DNA of 6,692 bases from an uncultured Clostridia bacterium (GTDB taxonomy: Bacteria; Bacillota; Clostridia; UMGS1883). The stretch covers positions 1 to 6,692 of the forward strand of contig CANRHW010000085.1 of assembly GCA_947630525.1 (NCBI GenBank), written 5' to 3'. The notes beneath the pieces were generated by a model that saw only the letters and a list, made by a program, of their open reading frames with translations, ran no database searches and was not told the DNA's origin. Below are positions 1 to 4,741 of the stretch, piece after piece. The position numbers and the translations under genes are program-made. The first letter of the stretch is position 1; every line of letters begins with the position of its first letter.

Positions 1-474
1 CAGACGGACGCCTCCATAAATCCCGGCAACAGCGGCGGGCCGCTGCTCAATTCCAACGGCGAGGTGGTGGGCATCAACACCGTAAAGGTCTCCGACGCGG
101 AGGGCATGGGCTTTGCCGTGCCGGTCAATATCTGCCGCCCGGTCATAGAGCGTATAAAAAACATAGGCTCGTTTCGCACGCCCTATATCGGGCTTTACGC
201 CTATACGTCCGAGGCGGCCCGGTATGTAAAAAAGGTGTCAGGATTTAGCCGCGGCCTTTATATCGTCCAGCTCGACCCCTCCGGGCCGGCCTTTGAAGCC
301 GGTCTGCGCTACGGCGACGTAATTGTTTACGCCGACGGCCGTGAGGTCGACAGTATGCTTGCCCTGAGACGGCAGCTTTTTAATCATCAGCCCGGAGAAA
401 CCGTGACCCTATCCTTTCTCAGGGACGACACCCTCCGCGAGGTAACGGTGACTCTTGCGGAAAAGGAAAGTTGA
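1..474 (+). CDS. htrA: HtrA/DegP-like trypsin-type serine protease with PDZ domain, 3' part only
   Basis: This is the C-terminal 157 residues of an envelope serine protease that degrades or remodels misfolded exported proteins; the true start lies outside the window. Frame 1 opens directly into the hallmark catalytic-serine motif: residues 7-15 of the fragment read NPGNSGGPL, with the nucleophile at Ser11. The end of the protease domain follows (VVGINTV, then GMGFAVPV, about residues 22-42). A single PDZ domain covers about residues 60-155, with a GLYIV carboxylate-binding loop at 85-89 and the GDVIVYADGREV strand at 105-116. The stop is TGA at 472-474. Firmicutes HtrA proteins typically have an N-terminal membrane anchor, a protease domain and one PDZ domain, and this fragment fits that end. 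The catalytic His and Asp are off-window. No clear terminator follows before the promoter at 492-520. The family call is very secure; the exact paralogue (HtrA, HtrB or DegS-like) cannot be told. Confidence 0.95.
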   Translation, partial: QTDASINPGNSGGPLLNSNGEVVGINTVKVSDAEGMGFAVPVNICRPVIERIKNIGSFRTPYIGLYAYTSEAARYVKKVSGFSRGLYIVQLDPSGPAFEAGLRYGDVIVYADGREVDSMLALRRQLFNHQPGETVTLSFLRDDTLREVTVTLAEKES

Positions 475-491
475 AAAATTTGGATAAACAC

Positions 492-520
492 TTGATTTTT
501 CATAGGAACTGTGATATACT
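492..520 (+). promoter_or_regulatory. SigA-type promoter with extended -10, for the 97-aa gene and pncB
   Basis: A -35 box TTGATT (492-497) is separated by exactly 17 bp from a -10 box TATACT (515-520). TGTGA directly precedes the -10, giving the extended TGn element common in Gram-positive promoters. Transcription should start near 526-528, giving a short leader of about 45 nt before the ATG at 571. The -10 also lies in the left arm of an inverted repeat. Confidence 0.8.
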
Positions 521-536
521 AAAATGAAAGTATATC
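513..536. repeat. 8-bp inverted repeat overlapping the -10 (possible operator)
   Basis: GATATACT (513-520) is mirrored exactly by AGTATATC (529-536) across an 8-nt spacer. The left arm contains the -10 box and the centre lies about at the expected transcription start. That position suits a repressor operator better than an RNA hairpin, because the left arm would not be transcribed. AT-rich chance symmetry is the alternative. Confidence 0.45.
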
Positions 537-570
537 CATGCGCACTTAAATCCCGGAAAGGATGATATAA

Positions 571-864
571 ATGGAAAAAAAGGCTGAAGAGAAAAAGTAC
601 TTCACCTATGAGGGCAAGCCCATGGTTCGCCGCGGCGACGTTATCTATTACGGCGACATGAAGGAAAAGTACATCGTGATTTTTACCATCAATTCAAAAA
701 AGACGGTGGGCGACCTCGAAGTTGCGGACTCGGTTACGATAGAGCTCAGCACCAACAATGGCCACGGAAAGGAAAAGGTAATTCGCAAGGCCAAGCGCGA
801 AAGCCTTTACAGCGCTTTTGACGTGGGGGAGTTCTGGCTCCGTGACACCCTTGAAAACGCCTGA
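571..864 (+). CDS. Small conserved-looking hypothetical protein (97 aa) upstream of pncB
   Basis: I do not recognise a named family with certainty. The 97-residue protein is charged and lacks a signal peptide, membrane segment or cysteine, so it is probably cytoplasmic. The N-terminus is Lys/Glu-rich (1-9). A region likely to form beta strands follows: GKPMVRRGDVIYYGDM at 15-30, KYIVIFTI at 33-40 and VADSVTIEL at 51-59. The end looks helical, with SLYSAFDVGEFWL at 78-90. I have an unverified impression that proteins with a similar G-x-P-hydrophobic-V-R-x-G-x-x-hydrophobic-Y-Y-G opening occur as hypotheticals in other Ruminococcaceae-type genomes. The start is supported by GGAAAGGATG at 555-564. 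Its stop is 17 bp before pncB with no terminator between, so the two are cotranscribed. A role tied to NAD salvage is conceivable from context alone; nothing in the sequence shows an activity. Confidence 0.85.
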   Translation: MEKKAEEKKYFTYEGKPMVRRGDVIYYGDMKEKYIVIFTINSKKTVGDLEVADSVTIELSTNNGHGKEKVIRKAKRESLYSAFDVGEFWLRDTLENA

Positions 865-881
865 GAAAAGAGGCTGACGAA

Positions 882-2345
882 ATGACGGATTGGACTAAGG
901 AACAAAATTTTACCATGCTGGCGGACTTTTATGAGTTTACAATGGCCAACGGCTATTTTGTCAACGGCATGGGCGACAAAATCTGCTATTTTGATCTTTA
1001 TTTCCGCAGTATACCGGACGGCGGCGGGTTTGCCGTCATGGCCGGAACTCAGCAGGCGATAGAGTATCTGAATAATTTGCATTTCACCGAGAGCGATATA
1101 GAATATTTCCGCAGCAGGGGGATTTTTAGCGAGGAGTTTTTGAAATATCTGACGGATTTCAAGTTCAGCTGCGACGTTTGGGCCGTGCCCGAGGGAACGC
1201 CGGTGTTCCCTCACGAGCCGCTTATGATAATCCGGGGCCCGGCAATCCAGGCGCAAATGGTCGAGACCATGCTGCTGCTGACCATCAATCACCAGACCCT
1301 GATCGCAACTAAATCCAACCGCATTGTCCGCGCCGCCCAGGGCAGAGCGGTGATGGAGTTCGGCTCTCGCCGGGCTCACGGATACAGCAGCGCCATATTG
1401 GGCGCCAGGGCGGCGTACATAGCCGGCTGCGCGGGTACGGCCTGCACCATCAGCGATAAGTTTTTCGGCATTCCGGCCCTTGGCACGATGGCTCACAGCT
1501 GGGTGCAGATGTTCCCCGGCGAATATGAGGCTTTTAAGGCCTATGCCGAGGTCTATCCCGACGACTGTACTCTGCTGGTCGATACATATAATGTGCTTAA
1601 AAGCGGCATACCCAACGCCGTAAGGGTGTTCGACGAGGTGTTGGCTCCTATGGGCAAGCGGCCCAAGGGAGTGCGCATCGACAGCGGCGACATAACTTAT
1701 CTTTCCAAAAAGGCTCGCAAAATGTTGGACGAGGCAGGCTATCCCGACTGTAAGATAGTGGCGTCCAACTCCCTTGACGAGTATATTATCCGCGATACCA
1801 TAAGTCAGGGCGCCTGCATAGATTCCTTCGGCGTGGGCGAAAGGCTTATAACGGCCAAAAGCTCTCCTGTTTTCGGCGGCGTGTACAAGCTTGTGGCCGT
1901 CGAAGAGGACGGGAAGATCGTCCCGAAAATAAAGATAAGCGAAAATATACAAAAGATAACCATCCCGGATTTTAAGGAGATATACCGCCTTTACGATAAC
2001 GACACGGGCAAGGCCATCGCCGATGTGCTCACAAATCATGACGAGGAGATCGACGATTCAAAGCCCTATGAGATATTTGATCCCGAGCATACTTGGAAGC
2101 GCAAGACCGTTACCAACTTTACCGCCAAACGGCTGCTGGTGCGTGTCTTCGACAAGGGCGAGGCGGTCTATCGGTCGCCGTCCCTCGATGATATACGCGA
2201 CTATTGCGCAAAGCAGATAGATACCATCTGGGACGAGGTAAAACGCTTTGAAAATCCTCACAAATACTATGTCGACCTTTCTTCCCGCCTGTGGATAATC
2301 CGCCACGGCCTGCTGGAAAAATACTCCGCCGGTTATGGGGACTGA
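882..2345 (+). CDS. pncB: Nicotinate phosphoribosyltransferase
   Basis: This cytoplasmic enzyme converts nicotinate and PRPP, with ATP, to nicotinate mononucleotide, the first step of NAD salvage from nicotinate (Preiss-Handler pathway). The 487-residue length is right for the family. Visible signatures are the N-terminal LADFYEFTMANGYF (13-26), the EFGSRRAHG stretch (159-167), and GTMAHSW (201-207), whose His205 corresponds to the histidine that is phosphorylated in PncB. VDTYN (233-237), RIDSGD (265-270) and FGVGERLITAK (315-325) form the phosphoribosyl-binding barrel core. No key residue looks missing. The ATG is preceded by AAAGAGG at 867-873 with suitable spacing. It is the second gene of the unit begun by the 97-aa protein and ends at a strong terminator. 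No separate promoter is visible in the 17-bp gap. I do not see a clear site for a known NAD-responsive repressor such as NiaR. Confidence 0.97.
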   Translation: MTDWTKEQNFTMLADFYEFTMANGYFVNGMGDKICYFDLYFRSIPDGGGFAVMAGTQQAIEYLNNLHFTESDIEYFRSRGIFSEEFLKYLTDFKFSCDVWAVPEGTPVFPHEPLMIIRGPAIQAQMVETMLLLTINHQTLIATKSNRIVRAAQGRAVMEFGSRRAHGYSSAILGARAAYIAGCAGTACTISDKFFGIPALGTMAHSWVQMFPGEYEAFKAYAEVYPDDCTLLVDTYNVLKSGIPNAVRVFDEVLAPMGKRPKGVRIDSGDITYLSKKARKMLDEAGYPDCKIVASNSLDEYIIRDTISQGACIDSFGVGERLITAKSSPVFGGVYKLVAVEEDGKIVPKIKISENIQKITIPDFKEIYRLYDNDTGKAIADVLTNHDEEIDDSKPYEIFDPEHTWKRKTVTNFTAKRLLVRVFDKGEAVYRSPSLDDIRDYCAKQIDTIWDEVKRFENPHKYYVDLSSRLWIIRHGLLEKYSAGYGD

Positions 2346-2382
2346 GTTTACAGGGCCGGGCCCGAGCGGTCATTTGACCCTC

Positions 2383-2407
2383 GATTTAACCCGCGCGGAG
2401 TTAAATC
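2383..2407. repeat. 8-bp hairpin just ahead of the terminator
   Basis: GATTTAAC (2383-2390) pairs perfectly with GTTAAATC (2400-2407) around a 9-nt loop containing the self-complementary CCGCGCGG. It directly precedes the main terminator stem, so the pncB transcript would end in two stacked hairpins. For the minus-strand ireB transcript it lies beyond the terminator. Confidence 0.6.
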
Positions 2408-2412
2408 AAAAA

Positions 2413-2464
2413 GGAGCGGAATTTATGGCAAAACCGAGCCATAAATTCTGCTCCCCTTTTTTTT
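2413..2464. terminator. Strong intrinsic terminator, probably bidirectional (pncB and ireB)
   Basis: A 17-nt left arm (2413-2429, GGAGCGG...ATGGC) pairs with the right arm 2438-2454 around the 8-nt loop AAAACCGA. The only imperfection is one G-U wobble. On the plus strand two C and then eight T (2457-2464) follow. Read from the minus strand, the same stem is followed by a short T run (complement of 2408-2412), weaker but serviceable. It lies between the convergent stops of pncB (2345) and ireB (2483). Confidence 0.93.
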
Positions 2465-2482
2465 CGTGTTTTTACGGCGGCG

Positions 2483-2737
2483 TTATTTCTTTTCCGACAG
2501 ATAGCGCTTAAAGACCACTTCAAGGATTTCGTCTCGCTCCACCTTGGTGATAAGGCTGCGGGCGCCCTTATGGCCGGTAATGTAGGTAGGGTCGCCGGAC
2601 ATTATATAGCCCACCATCTGACTGATGGGGTTGTATCCCTTTTCCACAAGCGCATTGTGGACACGGTCAATTATGGATTCGATCTCCGCGTCCCGAGAAC
2701 GGTTAATCTCGATTTGAGTTGTATGATTAGTTGCCAT
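2483..2737 (-). CDS. ireB: IreB family regulatory phosphoprotein (UPF0297)
   Basis: IreB is a small cytoplasmic protein that in Enterococcus faecalis is phosphorylated by the PASTA Ser/Thr kinase IreK and opposes intrinsic cephalosporin resistance. The 84-residue length matches the family. The conserved core reads EKGYNPISQMVGYIMSGDPTYIT (about 32-54), followed by ARSLITKVERDEILEVVFKRYL (59-80). The N-terminus has Thr3, Thr6 and Thr7, in the region where enterococcal IreB is phosphorylated. The ATG (complement of 2735-2737) is preceded on the minus strand by AGGGGGG (2745-2751) with a 7-nt gap, and a minus-strand promoter lies at 2770-2798. In many Firmicutes this gene sits in a cluster of alaS, ireB, a Holliday-junction resolvase (yqgF/ruvX) and a DUF1292 gene. 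Here it is monocistronic and convergent with pncB. Confidence 0.95.
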   Translation of the reverse strand: MATNHTTQIEINRSRDAEIESIIDRVHNALVEKGYNPISQMVGYIMSGDPTYITGHKGARSLITKVERDEILEVVFKRYLSEKK

Positions 2738-2769
2738 GGCGAGGCCCCCCTGTAAAACTGATTACTTAT

Positions 2770-2798
2770 ATGATACACCAATTAATTTTATTTTGCAA
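2770..2798 (-). promoter_or_regulatory. Minus-strand promoter for ireB
   Basis: On the minus strand, TTGCAA (2793-2798) is followed after 17 bp by TATCAT (2770-2775). Transcription would begin near 2763, about 25 nt before the ireB start codon. There is no TGn extension. The surroundings are AT-rich, so the match is less distinctive than the plus-strand promoters. Confidence 0.6.
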
Positions 2799-2849
2799 TA
2801 GCTTTAACACAAATGTAAAACTAAATTTTTTGATATAAACAAAAAACTA

Positions 2850-2878
2850 TTGAAATTAATTTTCGGTTGTGATATTAT
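2850..2878 (+). promoter_or_regulatory. SigA-type promoter with extended -10, for the dtxR-like gene and nagZ
   Basis: TTGAAA (2850-2855) is followed after 17 bp by TATTAT (2873-2878), with TGTGA immediately before the -10. The start is expected near 2884-2886, leaving a leader of just over 100 nt. The spacer contains the palindromic stretch AATTAATT (2854-2861), which could be an operator. Confidence 0.78.
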
Positions 2879-2884
2879 ATAAAA

Positions 2885-2980
2885 TAGAGATGTTCAATAA
2901 GGGCCAAAGGCCCGTAACGGAGCGCTTTCAGCAGGAGGCGGCGTCTCCTGGGGGCAGCTTAATTTAGTTATATAGATAAT
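2885..2980 (+). other. Long structured 5' leader of the dtxR-like operon
   Basis: The predicted leader switches from AT-rich to GC-rich and can fold. GGGCC/GGCCC (2901-2905 with 2909-2913) closes a 3-nt loop, and CAGGAG/CTCCTG (2932-2937 with 2945-2950) forms a 6-bp stem. The second stem holds a Shine-Dalgarno look-alike AGGAGG (2933-2938) and an anti-Shine-Dalgarno CTCC (2945-2948). The latter could instead pair with the real site GGAG at 2981-2984. I cannot match the leader to a known riboswitch, including the manganese yybP-ykoY class. Confidence 0.4.
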
Positions 2981-2992
2981 GGAGGGAAAGAA

Positions 2993-3358
2993 ATGATTAT
3001 CCAGGAATCGGCCGAAAATTATCTTGAAGCCATACTTATGATCAAACAGCGTAACGGCGAGGTCCATTCGGTGGACATAGCGGCGGAGCTGGGCTTTAGC
3101 AAGCCGAGCGTCAGCGTGGCTATGAAAAACTTCCGTCAGAACGGCTACATAACCATGGATGAGCACGGCCACATCGAGCTCACTGCGGCGGGCCTGGAAA
3201 TAGCCGAGCGGATATATGAGCGGCATCGGCTCATTATGGCGCTGCTGTCAAAGCTGGGCGTTGCCGAGGATACCGCCAGGGAGGACGCCTGCCGTATTGA
3301 GCACGACATCAGCCCCGAGACGTTCGAGGCGCTAAAGACCCTCTATGAAAAGCTTTAA
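2993..3358 (+). CDS. DtxR/MntR-family metal-dependent transcriptional regulator, short form
   Basis: This is a cytoplasmic DNA-binding repressor of the type that senses Fe(II) or Mn(II) and controls metal uptake. The 121 residues comprise a winged helix-turn-helix (about 1-65, with VDIAAELGFSKPSVSVAMKNF at 27-47) and a dimerisation/metal domain (about 66-121). The SH3-like domain of longer DtxR/IdeR proteins is absent, as in MntR. Aligned by eye, the metal ligands are Asn9 (MntR Asp8, DtxR Met10), Glu12, His78, Cys100 (MntR Glu99, DtxR Cys102), Glu103 and His104. The set is therefore a hybrid and the metal cannot be predicted safely. GGAGGG (2981-2986) lies 6 nt before the ATG. It shares a transcript with the downstream lipoprotein hexosaminidase (19-bp gap) and no metal transporter is adjacent in the window. 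The targets are unknown. Confidence 0.92.
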   Translation: MIIQESAENYLEAILMIKQRNGEVHSVDIAAELGFSKPSVSVAMKNFRQNGYITMDEHGHIELTAAGLEIAERIYERHRLIMALLSKLGVAEDTAREDACRIEHDISPETFEALKTLYEKL

Positions 3359-3377
3359 AAATAGGAGCTGAAATGAT

Positions 3378-4595
3378 ATGAAGAAAATTTTGGCGATAAT
3401 TGCCGCTATGGCGTTGATAATGACCGGCTGCAATGCCGTGCGGACGGGCGGGGATAAGGACGGTTCCGCGCCCGACGAAAGCTACGCGGCGGACAGCCGT
3501 GAGGGCGGCACGGGCAGCGAAGAGGATAAGGCCGGCGACGGGAACAATAAAAACGAGACCTCATCTAAAGGGAACGAAACGTCAAACGGCGAAATGTCGC
3601 TTGAAGATAAGCTGTGGCAGTTGTTCTATGTGGCGCCCGAAGCCGTCAGCGGCGAGGGGGCCGTTACCGAAATGACCGACACTTTTGCCGCCGGCGCCAA
3701 AAAACATAAAGTGGGCGGCATAGTAGTCTTTGCGCAAAACGCCGTTGACAGGATGCAGCTCATGCGGCTGCTGGGCGATTTGTCGGTGGGCTTTGAAACG
3801 CCGGTATTCATAGGCGTGGATGAGGAGGGCGGCATTGTCAGCCGTCTTTCCAAGACCTGCGGCGTTACCGACAATGGTAAAATGAGCGAGGTTGAAACCG
3901 CTTCGGAAGCCCGTAAAATAGGAGAAAGGCTCGGCGCTGAGCTGAGCGGGCTCGGCTTCAATATGGACTTCGCTCCCGTGGCCGACATGCTTGTAAATCC
4001 CGACAACACCGAGATAGGCTCCCGCTCCTTTGGTTCCGACGCCGTGGACGTGGCCGAAAAGGTGGCCGCCGAGGTGGAGGGGATGCAAAGCCGGGGCGTC
4101 AGCTCTGTGCTCAAACATTTCCCCGGCCATGGCAGCACCTACGCCAATTCCCACGAGGGTACCAGCGAAAGTCAGCGCCTTATTGAACAACTCCGCTCCG
4201 AGGAATTTTTGCCTTTCAAAAGCGGCATCGCCTCCGGCGCTGATTTTGTAATGGTGTCGCATATGTCGCTGCCTAACGTGGTGGGCGACAATACGCCCTG
4301 CTCTCTTTCGCCCGCGGTCATCAGCGGCTTGCTCCGGGGCGAGCTGGGTTACCAGGGCATAGTTATCACCGACGCGCTGAACATGGGCGCTGTCACTGAC
4401 GTATACGGAGCGGGCGAGGCCTGCGTAATGGCGGTCGAGGCCGGGGCGGATATGCTGCTCATGCCCGCAAACCTTGACGAGGCTCATGCCGCCCTGCTTG
4501 AAGCCGTAAACAGCGGACGCATAACCGAGGCCAGAATAGATGAAAGCATCGAGCGGATTATGTCGGTAAAAAGAAAAATGGGTCTTATAAAATAA
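3378..4595 (+). CDS. nagZ: Lipoprotein beta-N-acetylhexosaminidase, glycoside hydrolase family 3 (NagZ-type)
   Basis: This is a predicted cell-surface enzyme that removes terminal beta-GlcNAc from muropeptides for cell-wall recycling. Residues 1-18 form a lipoprotein signal ending in MTGC, with Cys18 as the lipidated residue; Met at -3 is tolerated but not ideal. A low-complexity Gly/Asp/Glu/Ser/Asn linker spans about 19-70. The GH3 barrel (about 73-405) shows VDEEGG (147-152), MDFAPVADM (196-204), KHFPGHG (246-252) and TDALNMGA (331-338) with the nucleophile Asp332. KHFPGHG separates this group from GH3 beta-glucosidases. In Bacillus NagZ the acid/base is an Asp-x-His dyad; here the triplet is Asn257-Ser-His259, so the Asp is replaced. 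TAGGAG (3362-3367) supports the ATG at 3378. It follows the DtxR-like gene by 19 bp and should be cotranscribed with it. The family is secure; full activity and substrate are inferred. Confidence 0.93.
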   Translation: MKKILAIIAAMALIMTGCNAVRTGGDKDGSAPDESYAADSREGGTGSEEDKAGDGNNKNETSSKGNETSNGEMSLEDKLWQLFYVAPEAVSGEGAVTEMTDTFAAGAKKHKVGGIVVFAQNAVDRMQLMRLLGDLSVGFETPVFIGVDEEGGIVSRLSKTCGVTDNGKMSEVETASEARKIGERLGAELSGLGFNMDFAPVADMLVNPDNTEIGSRSFGSDAVDVAEKVAAEVEGMQSRGVSSVLKHFPGHGSTYANSHEGTSESQRLIEQLRSEEFLPFKSGIASGADFVMVSHMSLPNVVGDNTPCSLSPAVISGLLRGELGYQGIVITDALNMGAVTDVYGAGEACVMAVEAGADMLLMPANLDEAHAALLEAVNSGRITEARIDESIERIMSVKRKMGLIK

Positions 4596-4619
4596 CAATT
4601 TGCGGAAAACAAACTGTTA
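4593..4619. repeat. Imperfect 10-bp inverted repeat after nagZ
   Basis: TAACAATTTG (4593-4602) mirrors CAAACTGTTA (4610-4619) with one mismatch and a 7-nt spacer, starting in the nagZ stop codon. No T run follows, so it is not a convincing intrinsic terminator. It could be an mRNA 3' hairpin or an operator, as it lies 28 bp upstream of the next -35. No better terminator for the nagZ transcript is visible. Confidence 0.4.
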
Positions 4620-4647
4620 CTAATCTGTAAATAATTTCCTCTGGTTA

Positions 4648-4676
4648 TTGCGAAAAAAAGTTTTATGTGATATAAT
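4648..4676 (+). promoter_or_regulatory. SigA-type promoter with consensus extended -10, for citrate synthase
   Basis: TTGCGA (4648-4653) and a perfect TATAAT (4671-4676) are 17 bp apart, with TGTGA immediately before the -10. The start is expected near 4682-4684, about 58 nt before the ATG at 4742. The -10 is embedded in a large perfect inverted repeat, which suggests regulation. Confidence 0.83.
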
Positions 4677-4701
4677 AAAACTAAGATTTTATTATATCAC
4701 A
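4666..4701. repeat. Perfect 15-bp inverted repeat across -10 and start site of citrate synthase
   Basis: TGTGATATAATAAAA (4666-4680) is mirrored without mismatch by TTTTATTATATCACA (4687-4701) across the 6-nt spacer CTAAGA. The left arm carries the extended -10, and the dyad centre (4683.5) is at the expected +1. Only the right arm would be transcribed, so it acts as DNA, not as an RNA hairpin of this promoter's transcript. The right arm presents the same extended -10 on the minus strand, though I see no good minus-strand -35. A second overlapping repeat, GTTTTAT (4660-4666) with ATAAAAC (4675-4681), flanks the -10 itself. Confidence 0.85.
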
Positions 4702-4728
4702 GCTTTGATAAAAAATACATTTTATGCC

Positions 4729-4735
4729 AGAGGAG
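4729..4735 (+). promoter_or_regulatory. Ribosome binding site fixing the citrate synthase start
   Basis: AGAGGAG lies 6 nt before the ATG at 4742. An in-frame ATG at 4724 would add six residues, but it has only AT-rich sequence upstream and this ribosome site would fall inside its coding region. Position 4742 is therefore the preferred start. Confidence 0.85.
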
Positions 4736-4741
4736 AACCGT

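Noticed and set aside
524..565. A 13-codon upstream ORF (ATG at 524, TGA at 563-565) before the 97-aa gene.
   Set aside because: Its ATG is at or just before the predicted transcription start and has no ribosome binding site, so it is unlikely to be translated.
807..2039. Long minus-strand open frame of 410 codons opposite pncB.
   Set aside because: It is an antisense shadow of a well-conserved gene. It matches no family I know, and no minus-strand promoter or ribosome site precedes it.
2901..2958. Manganese (yybP-ykoY) riboswitch ahead of the metalloregulator.
   Set aside because: I could not find the conserved core sequences of that class; only generic hairpins are visible.
3582..4598. 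Long minus-strand open frame of 338 codons opposite nagZ.
   Set aside because: It is a shadow frame produced by the codon bias of the GH3 gene; its composition is unlike a real protein and it has no start signals.
4666..4701. Reading the 15-bp repeat as an intrinsic terminator of the nagZ operon.
   Set aside because: The stem is almost all A-T with no GC-rich base and no T run after it, and it coincides with a consensus promoter. It could still fold in read-through RNA from nagZ.
4666..4701. CRP/FNR-type site (TGTGA...TCACA).
   Set aside because: The half-sites are separated by 26 bases instead of the 6 typical of that family.
4724..4741. An N-terminal extension of citrate synthase from the ATG at 4724.
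   Set aside because: No ribosome binding site precedes it, whereas AGAGGAG sits 6 nt before the ATG at 4742.
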